Notes under the pieces: model-generated | The model's input: the letters and a program-made list of their open reading frames with translations, nothing else | Database searches by the model: none | What the model was told of the DNA's origin: nothing | Position numbers and translations under genes: made by a program | DNA from: CAVSVP01 sp963731125 | GTDB lineage: Bacteria > Pseudomonadota > Gammaproteobacteria > Competibacterales > Competibacteraceae | Direction of reading: 5' to 3' | DNA: 64,000 nucleotides | Assembly (NCBI GenBank): GCA_963731125.1 | Contig: CAVSVP010000009.1 | Coordinates: forward strand, 248,001 to 312,000 | Part shown: positions 1 to 7,860 of the stretch, one piece after another | Numbering within the stretch: position 1 is the stretch's first letter | Layout of the letters: the number at the start of each line of letters is the position of its first letter

Positions 1-715
1 CGTTACTCTGCGGATAGGCCGGCGAAGTGTGCACTTGGCTCATCTCCGAGCGGCGAATGAACGCCTTAAATTCCTTAGCGATGAATTGCGGGCCGTTGTC
101 GGAAATCACCCGCGGGGTCGCCTCCGGGTGCTGTTCGTGGGCCGCTTGCAAGAGAATGGCCACCTCGACTTCGGTCATCTGCTCGCCCAAAACCCACTGC
201 ACGATCCAGCGACTATAGCCATCGAGAAGCGTACACAGATAATAGAACGTGCCCTGGAGATTGAGGTAGGAGATATCGATATGCCAATGCGCATGGGCAC
301 AGGTCGGTTGCACAAAGCCCTGGCCTTTGCGCGTGGGTTTAGCCTCCCACGCGTTAAGCAAGCCGGCGGCTTTCAGCACCCGATACACGGTGCTGGGGGC
401 ACAGGCGACAACCTCGGCGTCGATCATCTGGTAACACAGCCGCCGATAGCCGTCCTGGCGATGCTGCCGGGCGAAGGCGATGATCGCTTCGCGCTCCCAG
501 GATTGCAGCCAATGGCGGCTGGGGATGATGCCATTATGGCGATTCGGTTGGCCCTGGCGCCGGCGCCACTCGTAGTCCTTGCCCGGGGCCAGCGCCAACC
601 AGCCTAGTAGGCGTGTCAGCGGCAGCTCCAGCCGCTGCGTGCCATACTCGAGCAATGCCACCACCGCTGCGCGAACCGCCGGCTCAACCCAGCGCCCGCT
701 CCGAGGACCCCAGTG
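1..715 (-). CDS. IS3-family transposase OrfB (integrase core), cut by the window start
   Basis: This is the catalytic half of an IS3-type transposase, read leftwards. Translating the complement gives an HTH_21-like region (WLQSWEREAIIAFARQHR) followed by an rve integrase core. The core contains HWHIDISYL with the first catalytic Asp, then SDNGPQF with the second, then TSPAYPQSN just before the window edge, where the catalytic Glu would follow. The frame has no start of its own: it opens directly after a TAA lying inside an A-rich slip site, and it is entered from OrfA by a -1 shift. The 3' end and terminal repeat lie outside the window. Family assignment is firm; the subgroup within IS3 was not determined. 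Confidence 0.85.
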
Positions 716-1026
716 TTTTTTTTAAGTTGCACATAGGCTTCCATCACCTCCGCCAACACGTCATTCTTGCGCACCAGCTGCGCTTGCAGCGCCTCAACCT
801 GTTGGCTCAGGCGATTGACCTGGGCCGAGCCGCTCGGGGCAAAGGCCGCGGCGCCGCCTTCAAAAAAGATCTTCTGCCACCGGTAAAACACGTTCGGGTG
901 CAGCTGCTGCTCGCGACACACTTCCGAGACCGGCACCTGATCGACCAAATGCCGGCGTAAAATCGCTACTTTTTCCACCGGCGTGTACTGCTTCGGTTTG
1001 CTCTTCGTACGCTTCGTCATCGTCAT
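616..1026 (-). CDS. IS3-family transposase OrfA (HTH protein)
   Basis: OrfA supplies sequence-specific DNA binding for IS3 transposition and is the N-terminal part of the OrfAB fusion transposase. The protein begins with a basic stretch, then an HTH_Tnp_1-type domain (YTPVEKVAILRRHL, then VSEVCREQQLHPNVFYRWQK), and then a leucine-zipper-like segment (NRLSQQVEALQAQLVRK). The in-frame reading after residue about 105 is probably not used often, because a slip site there moves ribosomes into the OrfB frame. The 136-residue open frame is longer than typical OrfA proteins (about 90-110), since the zero-frame stop lies well inside orfB. The upstream terminal repeat could not be placed between 1027 and about 1100. 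Confidence 0.85.
   Translation of the reverse strand: MTMTKRTKSKPKQYTPVEKVAILRRHLVDQVPVSEVCREQQLHPNVFYRWQKIFFEGGAAAFAPSGSAQVNRLSQQVEALQAQLVRKNDVLAEVMEAYVQLKKNTGVLGAGAGLSRRFAQRWWHCSSMARSGWSCR
715..723 (-). promoter_or_regulatory. Programmed -1 frameshift site between OrfA and OrfB
   Basis: On the minus strand eight A residues are followed by C. In the OrfA frame this reads AAA AAA AAC, so it contains the classical slippery heptamer A AAA AAC. The -1 frame has a TAA immediately upstream of the slip and then stays open through the whole integrase core. This is the arrangement known for IS3-family OrfAB production. The slip motif and frame geometry are visible; efficient use is inferred. Confidence 0.75.
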
Positions 1027-1394
1027 TTTCCTCTACTTTTTACCAACTGTATCAAAGCAGGGAAAATTCCGATTCCATCTGAAGCAAAACAAATCTATGG
1101 TCCATCAGTCTGCTCAAAGGCCCTTGCCATCCACACGCTAACCGTTATTTGATAGTGTACCAAGGAGTATATAAGTCAAAAACGGAATTTCACAGTTGTA
1201 GATGCCATCGTGCTCATCTACGCTTTCAGCAAGCGCCCTCCAAACTCCTAAGGGATGTTAACCAACGGATTTGTCAGCCAATGAAGATACTGCGAAACAA
1301 ACGCAAGGCTTACTGAAACTCATGGCGCCAACTTCAACTCATTTGAACGTGCTCACCCGGCGCTTCCCCGCGCCGTCAAACCGAGGAGAACGCA
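1027..1394. other. Intergenic region upstream of ald
   Basis: No gene is recognised. The stretch holds the undetermined outer end of the IS3 element on the left and the leader of the alanine dehydrogenase gene on the right. A good ribosome binding site (GAGGAGAA) sits just before the ATG at 1395. No convincing sigma-70 promoter was picked out by eye. Confidence 0.4.
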
Positions 1395-1683
1395 ATGCTT
1401 GTAGGAGTTCCTAAAGAAATCAAGACAGAAGAATACCGAGTTGGCCTAACACCATCCAGCGTGCGTGAACTCATTGAACACGGCCACCAGGTCATCGTGC
1501 AAACTGGCGCCGCGGCAGGCATTGGTATCCCCGACGACGACTACCAAGCTGTAGGCGCGAAGATTGCCGACACTCCCGAAGCCATTTTTGCAACCGCGGA
1601 GATGATTGTTAAGGTCAAAGAACCGCAGCCCAATGAGTGCGAGATGCTACGAGAAGGCCAGATTTTGTACACCTATCTTCATC

Positions 1684-3388
1684 GGGTGCGGCTCTTTTAG
1701 GACGACGCTTGAGTGTGCGACTTTAACCTCAGGCGGCCTCCAGTAATGGGACATCAGCATACTGTGAGAGGTGATTGCGTTGGAGCTCTTGGGCTTTATG
1801 AAATACCCAGTATTCATCGAAGTCACCACTTGAGCGTAGCGAACGCAGCTTCAAGACCGCTTCGGCACTTTGCAGCCGCCAGCGTGCCCCGGTCAGGTCC
1901 ATGCGGTCCTTCACCACATGTCGGCAAGCGCCTTCGATGACGCCGGTGGCAATGGGAAACCCTTGGGCCAAGTACGCATCATAGTTGAGATAGCGGCGGT
2001 ACTTGAGCAGGTAGTCGGCGCATTTATCGACCGCTTGGCGGCAGGGCGCTACCAACGCCCGCAAGGTTGCACTACGACGCATCCCCGCGGCGACCTCACT
2101 GGCGCGTCCCTGCAAGAGCTTGAGGGCTCGCTCCTGGACCCAGTCCTCGGCCGCTTGACTGCCCGCCGGATGAAATTCGTAGGCGGCTTTCCACAGGTAT
2201 TCCAGGACATGTACCCAATCCAGCACCACGGTCACCGGCCGAGGCTGGCGTTTAAGTTGGGCTTCGATTCGTGCTAATTGGGTTTCCTCACCATCGATCA
2301 ACACAACCCACGGTCGGCTTTGCGCGGGATCGCGTCGCCGCGCCTCGGCAAACAACTCAGCGATCACCGCTTCTGCCGGGCGCGCGACACTCGCCCACAC
2401 GCGCTTATGGCGAACCGCCGGCCGCGGTGAGGTTGGAGTCGAGTCGTGCGCGATGTCCATCACCTGCTCCGCGCTGCGCCGATAAGGTGCTACCGGGTAG
2501 ATGGCGGCCACCGTCGCCAGGCGCTTACGGTTACGCTTCTCCCCCGGACTGAGCCGCGCTTTGCGCGGGGTCGCAGCGGCCCGTTGCGCCGCCTTGCGCG
2601 TGGCCTCACGCAGATCCTGGGCATGCATCACAATCCCTTTGCCATCGACGCTCATGACCAGTAAGTCGTCGCTCACCTCGGCCTCTTGCGCTTGCCGCGT
2701 GCTATAAAACGCCTCAAAATCCTGACTGACTTTGACCGCCAGCGCTTCGCCTTGACGCTTCGGCACATGCCCGCCTGTGGTCTGCTCCACTCCGCCGACG
2801 GCTTCCTCGAACGAGACTTTCGCCACCTCCTCGGCCACGCGACGCCGCAGCCCGTCCGAGTAAGCGTCAGGCGGCAGGTTCAATGCCGCATCCAAGGGGT
2901 ACAGACTGCCATGACCCCGCGCACTATAGCCCGGACGACGCACTTGGACACGCCCAAAGAGCGTCTCCAGTTGGCGCCGGCAATCACGCCGATGATGGGG
3001 GCGCACCACCCCGTCGCTACCCACGATCGCGTCCCACCGGCGCTCGCCACTCGCCCGCCGATCGAGATGACCTTGCAGCAGACGTCTGAGCAATTCCCGA
3101 CCTTGCGTCTCAAGCAACGCTTCCACCTCGCCATGTTCCAGTTCGGCGGTGTCTTCCCCCTCGAGCTGTTCCAATAACGCCTGGAACTGCTCACAGGCCT
3201 CCGCAAACACGTCCTCTCTACCCGGGCAAGCGTCGGTTGATTTCATGGCGCGTCTCCTCTCTCTTGACGAACGACGTAGGGCTAATGACCTACCATACCT
3301 ACTCTAAGACATTCCCTCTTTTAAGACAATTTGAAAATAACTATCTGATTCTCAAAGTTCATAGCGTCGTTCTATAAGAGCCGCACCC
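1684..3388 (-). mobile_element. Complete ISKra4-family element inserted in ald
   Basis: The element is 1705 bp. Its ends are inverted: GGGTGCGGCTCTT at the left, and the reverse complement of AAGAGCCGCACCC at the right. The 9-bp target duplication ATCTTCATC lies at 1675-1683 and 3389-3397, directly against both ends, so the boundaries are exact. Its single transposase gene is oriented against ald. The intact transposase, clean ends and perfect duplication argue for a recent insertion. Confidence 0.92.
1729..3246 (-). CDS. ISKra4-family transposase (505 aa)
   Basis: This transposase moves the element at 1684-3388. The N-terminal 150 residues are acidic and helical (LLEQLEGEDTAELEHGEVEA). The middle carries the family-typical VMSVDGKGIVM segment, with the likely first catalytic Asp, and later VVLIDGEETQL and TVVLDWVHVLEYLW. 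The C-terminal region has the highly conserved GVIEGACRHVVKDRMDLTG block that includes the catalytic Glu. The length of about 500 residues is normal for ISKra4. The gene is uninterrupted and GC-rich compared with its chromosomal neighbours. It shares the C-terminal block with the transposase at 27544-29073 but differs through most of its length, so two distinct ISKra4 elements occur here. Confidence 0.9.
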   Translation of the reverse strand: MKSTDACPGREDVFAEACEQFQALLEQLEGEDTAELEHGEVEALLETQGRELLRRLLQGHLDRRASGERRWDAIVGSDGVVRPHHRRDCRRQLETLFGRVQVRRPGYSARGHGSLYPLDAALNLPPDAYSDGLRRRVAEEVAKVSFEEAVGGVEQTTGGHVPKRQGEALAVKVSQDFEAFYSTRQAQEAEVSDDLLVMSVDGKGIVMHAQDLREATRKAAQRAAATPRKARLSPGEKRNRKRLATVAAIYPVAPYRRSAEQVMDIAHDSTPTSPRPAVRHKRVWASVARPAEAVIAELFAEARRRDPAQSRPWVVLIDGEETQLARIEAQLKRQPRPVTVVLDWVHVLEYLWKAAYEFHPAGSQAAEDWVQERALKLLQGRASEVAAGMRRSATLRALVAPCRQAVDKCADYLLKYRRYLNYDAYLAQGFPIATGVIEGACRHVVKDRMDLTGARWRLQSAEAVLKLRSLRSSGDFDEYWVFHKAQELQRNHLSQYADVPLLEAA

Positions 3389-4048
3389 ATCTTCATCTTG
3401 CCCCCGATCCCAAACAAACCAAAGGTCTGATCGATTCCGGTTGTGTCGCTATCGCTTATGAGACTGTCACCGATATACGCGGCGGGTTGCCGCTGCTGGC
3501 ACCCATGAGCGAAGTGGCGGGACGTTTGGCTACCCAGGCCGGCGCTCAGTGCTTAGAGAAACCCCGCGGTGGTGCCGGTATTCTGCTGGGCGGCGTGCCC
3601 GGCGTAGTTGCCGCCCATGTGGTAGTTCTCGGCGGGGGTGTCGCTGGCACCAATGCCGCCCGCATGGCTATGGGACTGGAGGCACGGGTCACCATCATCG
3701 AAAAATCGCTGCAGCGACTTTATGATTTAGACCTGCAGTTCGGCTCCCAAATCAATACCATTTTCTCGACCAAAGACGCTATCGAGCATTATATCCTAGA
3801 CGCGGATCTGGTCATCGGCACTGTCTTAATACCAGGGGCGGCCGCACCCAAATTGGTTACCCGGGAAATGTTGCAGCGGATGCGCAAGGGTTCGGTGCTA
3901 GTGGACGTTTCCATCGACCAAGGCGGTTGTTTTGAAACGAGCCGAGTCACCACCCATGCCAATCCTACCTATGAGGTGGAGGGTATCGTGCATTATTGTG
4001 TTGCCAATATGCCAGGAGCGGTGCCACGTACCTCCGCTTTTGCACTTA

Positions 4049-4150
4049 CAGCGGGTGACGCTTGACCTCATTCTGGAATCTTGCCCGGGAAAACATGCAT
4101 CAGATGCTTCCGCCAACAGCAAACGGTATGAAGTCAAGTGTCAGGAACTA
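4049..4150. mobile_element. MITE-like 102-bp insertion in ald, TA target
   Basis: A non-coding 102-bp segment splits the ald C-terminus. It is flanked by TA on both sides (4047-4048 and 4151-4152). The ends are imperfect inverted repeats: TGACGCTTGAC at 4056-4066 pairs with GTCAAGTGTCA at 4133-4143 with one mismatch, and weaker pairing extends out to the TA. Deleting it with one TA restores the conserved reading FALNNATLPF exactly. TA duplication is typical of elements mobilised by IS630/Tc1-mariner-type transposases, so a MITE of that class is the best explanation. No parent copy was noticed in this window. Confidence 0.7.
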
Positions 4151-4488
4151 TAATAACGCCACGCTGCCTTTTGCGCTTGCTTTGGCTAATAAAGGCTATA
4201 AGCAGGCGTTGATAGATGATCCGCACCTACGCAATGGCCTCAATGTCCATTTCGGTCAAATTACCCATGAAGCCGTGGCTCGGGATCTCGGCTATGATTA
4301 TCAACCAGCCGCCAAAGCGCTGGGTATTTAAGCAATATTAAATTTTTCTGAGCCGTTCCAGGTCGCTGCTGTTTTGTTCAGATTCCTGCAGTAAGGGCAC
4401 GGTGTACAGAGCTTATTTGGGCAAGCCACCGGACAATGGTATTTGACATAAGCAAAAGCTTCGTCAGGGCTTTTGTCACGGTGCCTGC

Positions 4489-4776
4489 TCAAATACGCTT
4501 CGGTTCCCGTTCCCATACCGCCGCACCGGTACGGGTGGTTAAGACAAGATAGCGATATTCTATCATCACCGGATATGACCGGGAAGCTGCAAATACATAT
4601 TCCCAACAATGCCCTATCATACCAATGCGCAGCAGTCTTGTTGAACCTAATCGCATCTGCTTCGGATTTTGCCAGTTTCCAAAGGCCTTGTGGTCCCCGC
4701 AAACAGCTAGGACATGATCTGCGGCAGTGGGATGATAAGTTACCAAACGCACAGGCGTTTTAGCGTTTGCAGACAT
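4489..4776 (-). CDS. Small CBM20 (starch-binding) domain protein
   Basis: A 95-residue protein that is essentially one carbohydrate-binding module of family 20. These modules bind alpha-1,4-glucans such as starch and glycogen. CBM20 hallmarks are present in order: an N-terminal beta strand (VRLVTYHP), a VCGDHKAFGNWQ motif with the conserved Gly-Asn-Trp, a central WEYVF strand, and the C-terminal IEYRYLVL...VWEREPKR block with binding-site aromatics. There is no signal peptide and no attached catalytic domain. The frame ends at a TGA right after the CBM, and the bases beyond show no continuation. It lies 29 bp downstream of ligA on the same strand with no clear ribosome binding site, so it could be a truncated gene. 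A role near glycogen is an inference that fits glgC and pgm elsewhere in the window. Confidence 0.6.
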   Translation of the reverse strand: MSANAKTPVRLVTYHPTAADHVLAVCGDHKAFGNWQNPKQMRLGSTRLLRIGMIGHCWEYVFAASRSYPVMIEYRYLVLTTRTGAAVWEREPKRI

Positions 4777-4805
4777 AAATAATAAATAGCGTTGACCACC
4801 ACTGC

Positions 4806-6830
4806 TTACCGATTCTGCATCTTCTCGAGCAATGCCAAAAATGCCAACTCGTCCAACACTTCGACATCAAGCTCTTGAGCCCTAGCCAGTTTCGCGCCTG
4901 GATCCGCGCCGACCACGACACAAGCGGTCTTCTTTGATACACTTCCAGCCACTTTTGCCCCGAGTGCCTGCAAACGAACCTTGGCCTCGTTCCGAGACAT
5001 GCGTGTGAGGGCGCCGGTCAACACAAAAGTCTGGCCTTCAAGAGGCCGCTTGCCGACTGTCACCTGACTCTCTGGCCACCTTACTCCCGCGGCTCGCAAC
5101 CGCTCAATCACCTCTCGATTATGGCGTTCCTGAAAAAAAACTCGAATATGGGCCGCCGCTACCGGACCAATATCCGGAATCTGCTGCAGTTCTTCTTCAC
5201 TTGCTGTCATCAGTGCCTCTAGCGAGCCAAAGTGGCGGGTCAGAAGCTGCGCCGTCGCTTCTCCCACTTCTCGTATTCCCAAGGCGTAAAGAAAACGTGG
5301 TAGCGTGGTGGACTTACTGCGCTCCAGGGCAGCTATCAAATTGGCGGCGGACTTTTTACCCATGCGCTTCAGGTTAGCCAGGGTTGTCTTATCGAGAGTG
5401 TAGAGATCGGCTGGGCTATGCACCAGTTCCTGGTCAACCAACTGCTCTACCAGATTATTCCCTAAGCCTTCGATATCCATAGCGCGCCGGGAAGCAAAGT
5501 GAAGCATGGCCATTTTGCGCTGGGCAGCGCAGAACAGACCGCCGATACAACGGACTATCGCTTCGCCTGCTGGACGGATGGTCCGGGAACCACACACTGG
5601 GCAACGTTCGGGCATCACAAAGATTTGCGTAACCGGTGGACGACGCTCCAGAATCACTTTTATGACTTCTGGAATCACATCTCCAGCTCGCCGCACGATT
5701 ACGGTATCACCTACGCGAATGTCTTTGCACCGCACCTCATCTGCATTATGAAGCGTCGCATTGGTCACCGTGACGCCTCCTATTATCACTGGTTCCAGGC
5801 GCGCAACGGGGGTGAGTGCGCCTGTGCGCCCCACCTGGACCTGAATGTCCAGCACCCGAGTCGACTCTTCTTGGGCGGGAAATTTATGGGCGATAGCCCA
5901 GCGTGGAGCCCTGGCCACAAAACCCAGCTCGCGCTGCTGCTCTAGGCAATTCACCTTGTAAACCACGCCATCAATTTCATAGGAAAATGCATGGCGACGG
6001 GCCAGGATTTCACGGTAGTAAGCCAAGCAACCTGCTGCGCTCTCCACGACTTGTAGGTCTGGACAAATCCGCAGACCCCAGTCCTGCAACCGTAGGAGTA
6101 CAGCGTTGTGACGGTGTGGCGGCGTGCCTCCATCGACCTGGCCTATACCATAGCAAAATATATCCAGGGGACGTTCTGCGGTAACGCGGGCATCCAGTTG
6201 GCGTAAGCTACCGGCAGCGGCATTGCGGGGGTTGGCGAAAGGTTTTCCACCCCGTGCTCGAACTTTCTCGTTCAGGGCGATAAAGCCCTCTTTCGGCATA
6301 AATACCTCCCCGCGCACCTCTAATATCCGGGGATAGTCTCTACCCCGCAAGCGTAAAGGGATAGCACTGATGGTACGGATGTTTTGGGTCACATCCTCAC
6401 CGGTAAAACCGTCGCCCCGCGTGGCACCACGCACCAGCACACCGCTCTCGTAGCGCAGGCTGACGGCCAAACCGTCCAATTTTGGCTCCGCGGCATAAGT
6501 AATGTGCTGAATTCCCAGGCGTTCCTGCAGACGCCGGTCAAAATCCATGACTTCCCTATCGGTAAAGGCATTGTCTAATGACAGCATAGGGATAGCATGC
6601 CGGACTTGAGCAAAAACGCTGAGGGGCGTAGCGCCTACCCGCTGAGTCGGCGAATCCGGTATTACCAGTTCCGGATAATTCCGCTCCAGAGCATAAAGCT
6701 CCCTCATGAGACGGTCATATTCCGCATCCGAAATGACGGGGTCATCCAGGACATAGTAGCGGTAATTATGCCACTCAATCTGCTCACGAAGTTTGGCTGC
6801 CTTAGCTTGAACAGAAGCAGGAACAGCCAT
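4806..6830 (-). CDS. ligA: NAD-dependent DNA ligase
   Basis: LigA seals nicks during replication and repair using NAD+ as the AMP donor. The 674-residue length is typical. In order one sees the N-terminal Ia domain (YRYYVLDDPVISDAEYD), the adenylation domain with the KLDG motif whose Lys is the AMP-accepting residue near position 117, and the OB-fold region. A four-cysteine zinc finger (CPVCGS...C...C) lies around residues 410-435. Helix-hairpin-helix repeats (QIPDIGPVAAAHI) follow, and a C-terminal BRCT domain from about 595 (LEGQTFVLTGAL). The gene starts one base after zipA stops, so the two are almost certainly co-transcribed, which is the usual gammaproteobacterial order. Confidence 0.97.
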   Translation of the reverse strand: MAVPASVQAKAAKLREQIEWHNYRYYVLDDPVISDAEYDRLMRELYALERNYPELVIPDSPTQRVGATPLSVFAQVRHAIPMLSLDNAFTDREVMDFDRRLQERLGIQHITYAAEPKLDGLAVSLRYESGVLVRGATRGDGFTGEDVTQNIRTISAIPLRLRGRDYPRILEVRGEVFMPKEGFIALNEKVRARGGKPFANPRNAAAGSLRQLDARVTAERPLDIFCYGIGQVDGGTPPHRHNAVLLRLQDWGLRICPDLQVVESAAGCLAYYREILARRHAFSYEIDGVVYKVNCLEQQRELGFVARAPRWAIAHKFPAQEESTRVLDIQVQVGRTGALTPVARLEPVIIGGVTVTNATLHNADEVRCKDIRVGDTVIVRRAGDVIPEVIKVILERRPPVTQIFVMPERCPVCGSRTIRPAGEAIVRCIGGLFCAAQRKMAMLHFASRRAMDIEGLGNNLVEQLVDQELVHSPADLYTLDKTTLANLKRMGKKSAANLIAALERSKSTTLPRFLYALGIREVGEATAQLLTRHFGSLEALMTASEEELQQIPDIGPVAAAHIRVFFQERHNREVIERLRAAGVRWPESQVTVGKRPLEGQTFVLTGALTRMSRNEAKVRLQALGAKVAGSVSKKTACVVVGADPGAKLARAQELDVEVLDELAFLALLEKMQNR

Positions 6831-6831
6831 C

Positions 6832-7830
6832 TTAGAAGCAAGACTGATGATACTGCTTTAGCTGCTGGTCAAACTCAACGACTTCGTTCTGCAACTTGGT
6901 AAGGGTCTGGATTGTCATTTTATGGCGACTGGCATCGCAGATGTTACCGCCTAACTTTTCAGCCAGCTCCTTAGCGACAGTCATCATTAATTCCAACGCT
7001 TGCAGCGGCTCTATAGGACCCGGCAACTGCATGAATAAGAGCAGTCCCGGCGTGACGAGTTTTCCTACCGTATTGATATCAAAAATACCTGGTTCCCGCA
7101 GATGAGCAATGCGGAACACCGGGTCATTCTGGCTTGGATCCCGCGGAAAACAGTCGAAAATGCCACTACGGTGCAACCCTAACTTTAAATCCTGAGCAGC
7201 CAATAAAATACTGGACCCTTTGAACGGGCGAGCAGGCGGAGCCATTACAGTCACCAACACCGTCATCTGTGGCTTGTCAACCGTCTCTGGCTCCCTAGGT
7301 TGTGCCTCATCGAGTCTTTCCGGTGTTGCCTGCTCTGCTTCTGGCACTACTGAATGCGGTTCTTCCTGAGCTTTTGCTGGTTGCAGGTGCTCCGGCGCGT
7401 CTAGCTGAGTAGCCGATTCAGTCTGATACGAAAGCGTTTCCTCCCAGTCTACCGGGTGCGACGTGGTAGGCGTAGACACTTCCTCGGCAGGCGTTTCATC
7501 CGCTTCTTTCTGCTGTGTTTCTGTTTTGACTGCTGCTTCAGTGGGTTTGGGAACCGAACGTTCGACAGGTGAGATTTCTATATCTACTAACACCTTATCC
7601 GCCAAATGATGATCCCGATTGATATTGCCCAGATTACCAAAATGGTCAACCCTATCTGAGTCAGGTATAAGATCCTTGTCATCTAAGACCGGCTCACTCT
7701 TTACTGCATTACGACGCCGACGTTCTCGCAAACGTTCTTTCAGGTGAGCGCGAATGCCCCACAGATAAATTAGCAGAATAATTAGCGCGCCGACCCCCAC
7801 CAAGAGCCAACGTAATTCGGATTCGCCCAT
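6832..7830 (-). CDS. zipA: Cell division protein ZipA
   Basis: ZipA anchors the FtsZ ring to the inner membrane. The protein opens with a periplasm-out transmembrane helix (LRWLLVGVGALIILLIYLWG, residues about 6-25) followed directly by a basic stretch (HLKERLRERRRRN). Then comes the charged, Pro/Glu/Thr-rich linker of about 150 residues. The C-terminal globular FtsZ-binding domain starts near residue 195 (MTVLVTVMAPPARPFKGSSIL) and contains the typical LLFMQLPGP segment. The length of 332 residues fits the family. It sits 30 bp after smc and just before ligA, the common smc-zipA-ligA arrangement. ZipA is essentially confined to gammaproteobacteria and so supports the assignment of the organism. 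Confidence 0.95.
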   Translation of the reverse strand: MGESELRWLLVGVGALIILLIYLWGIRAHLKERLRERRRRNAVKSEPVLDDKDLIPDSDRVDHFGNLGNINRDHHLADKVLVDIEISPVERSVPKPTEAAVKTETQQKEADETPAEEVSTPTTSHPVDWEETLSYQTESATQLDAPEHLQPAKAQEEPHSVVPEAEQATPERLDEAQPREPETVDKPQMTVLVTVMAPPARPFKGSSILLAAQDLKLGLHRSGIFDCFPRDPSQNDPVFRIAHLREPGIFDINTVGKLVTPGLLLFMQLPGPIEPLQALELMMTVAKELAEKLGGNICDASRHKMTIQTLTKLQNEVVEFDQQLKQYHQSCF

Positions 7831-7860
7831 CGATGCCTATCCCAAGTACATTACTTTATC

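Larger units (their letters stand above)
1395..4331 (+). pseudogene. ald: Alanine dehydrogenase, inactivated by two insertions
   Basis: Ald catalyses NAD-dependent oxidative deamination of L-alanine to pyruvate and ammonia, or the reverse. The first 96 codons (MLVGVPKEIKTEEYRVGLTP, then the MIVKVKEPQ segment) are normal and stop abruptly at codon YLH where an ISKra4 element enters. The reading resumes at 3398 with LAPDPKQTKGLIDSG and runs through the Rossmann region (VVVLGGGVAGTNAA) and the substrate loop (VANMPGAVPRTS). It is then shifted at 4049 by a 102-bp insertion. The C-terminus NNATLPFALALANKGYKQAL follows in another frame to a TAA at 4331. Removing the IS with one 9-bp duplication, and the small insertion with one TA, restores a continuous frame of ordinary Ald length. 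The rest of the coding sequence looks well preserved, so the loss seems recent. Confidence 0.93.

Noticed and set aside
29..607. 192-residue open frame on the plus strand
   Set aside because: It is the antisense of the IS3 integrase core, which has clear catalytic motifs on the minus strand.
2686..3177. 163-residue plus-strand frame in the first ISKra4 element
   Set aside because: Antisense of the GC-rich transposase; no motif and no ribosome binding site.
5499..5945. 148-residue plus-strand frame inside ligA
   Set aside because: Antisense of a conserved ligase region, no independent support.
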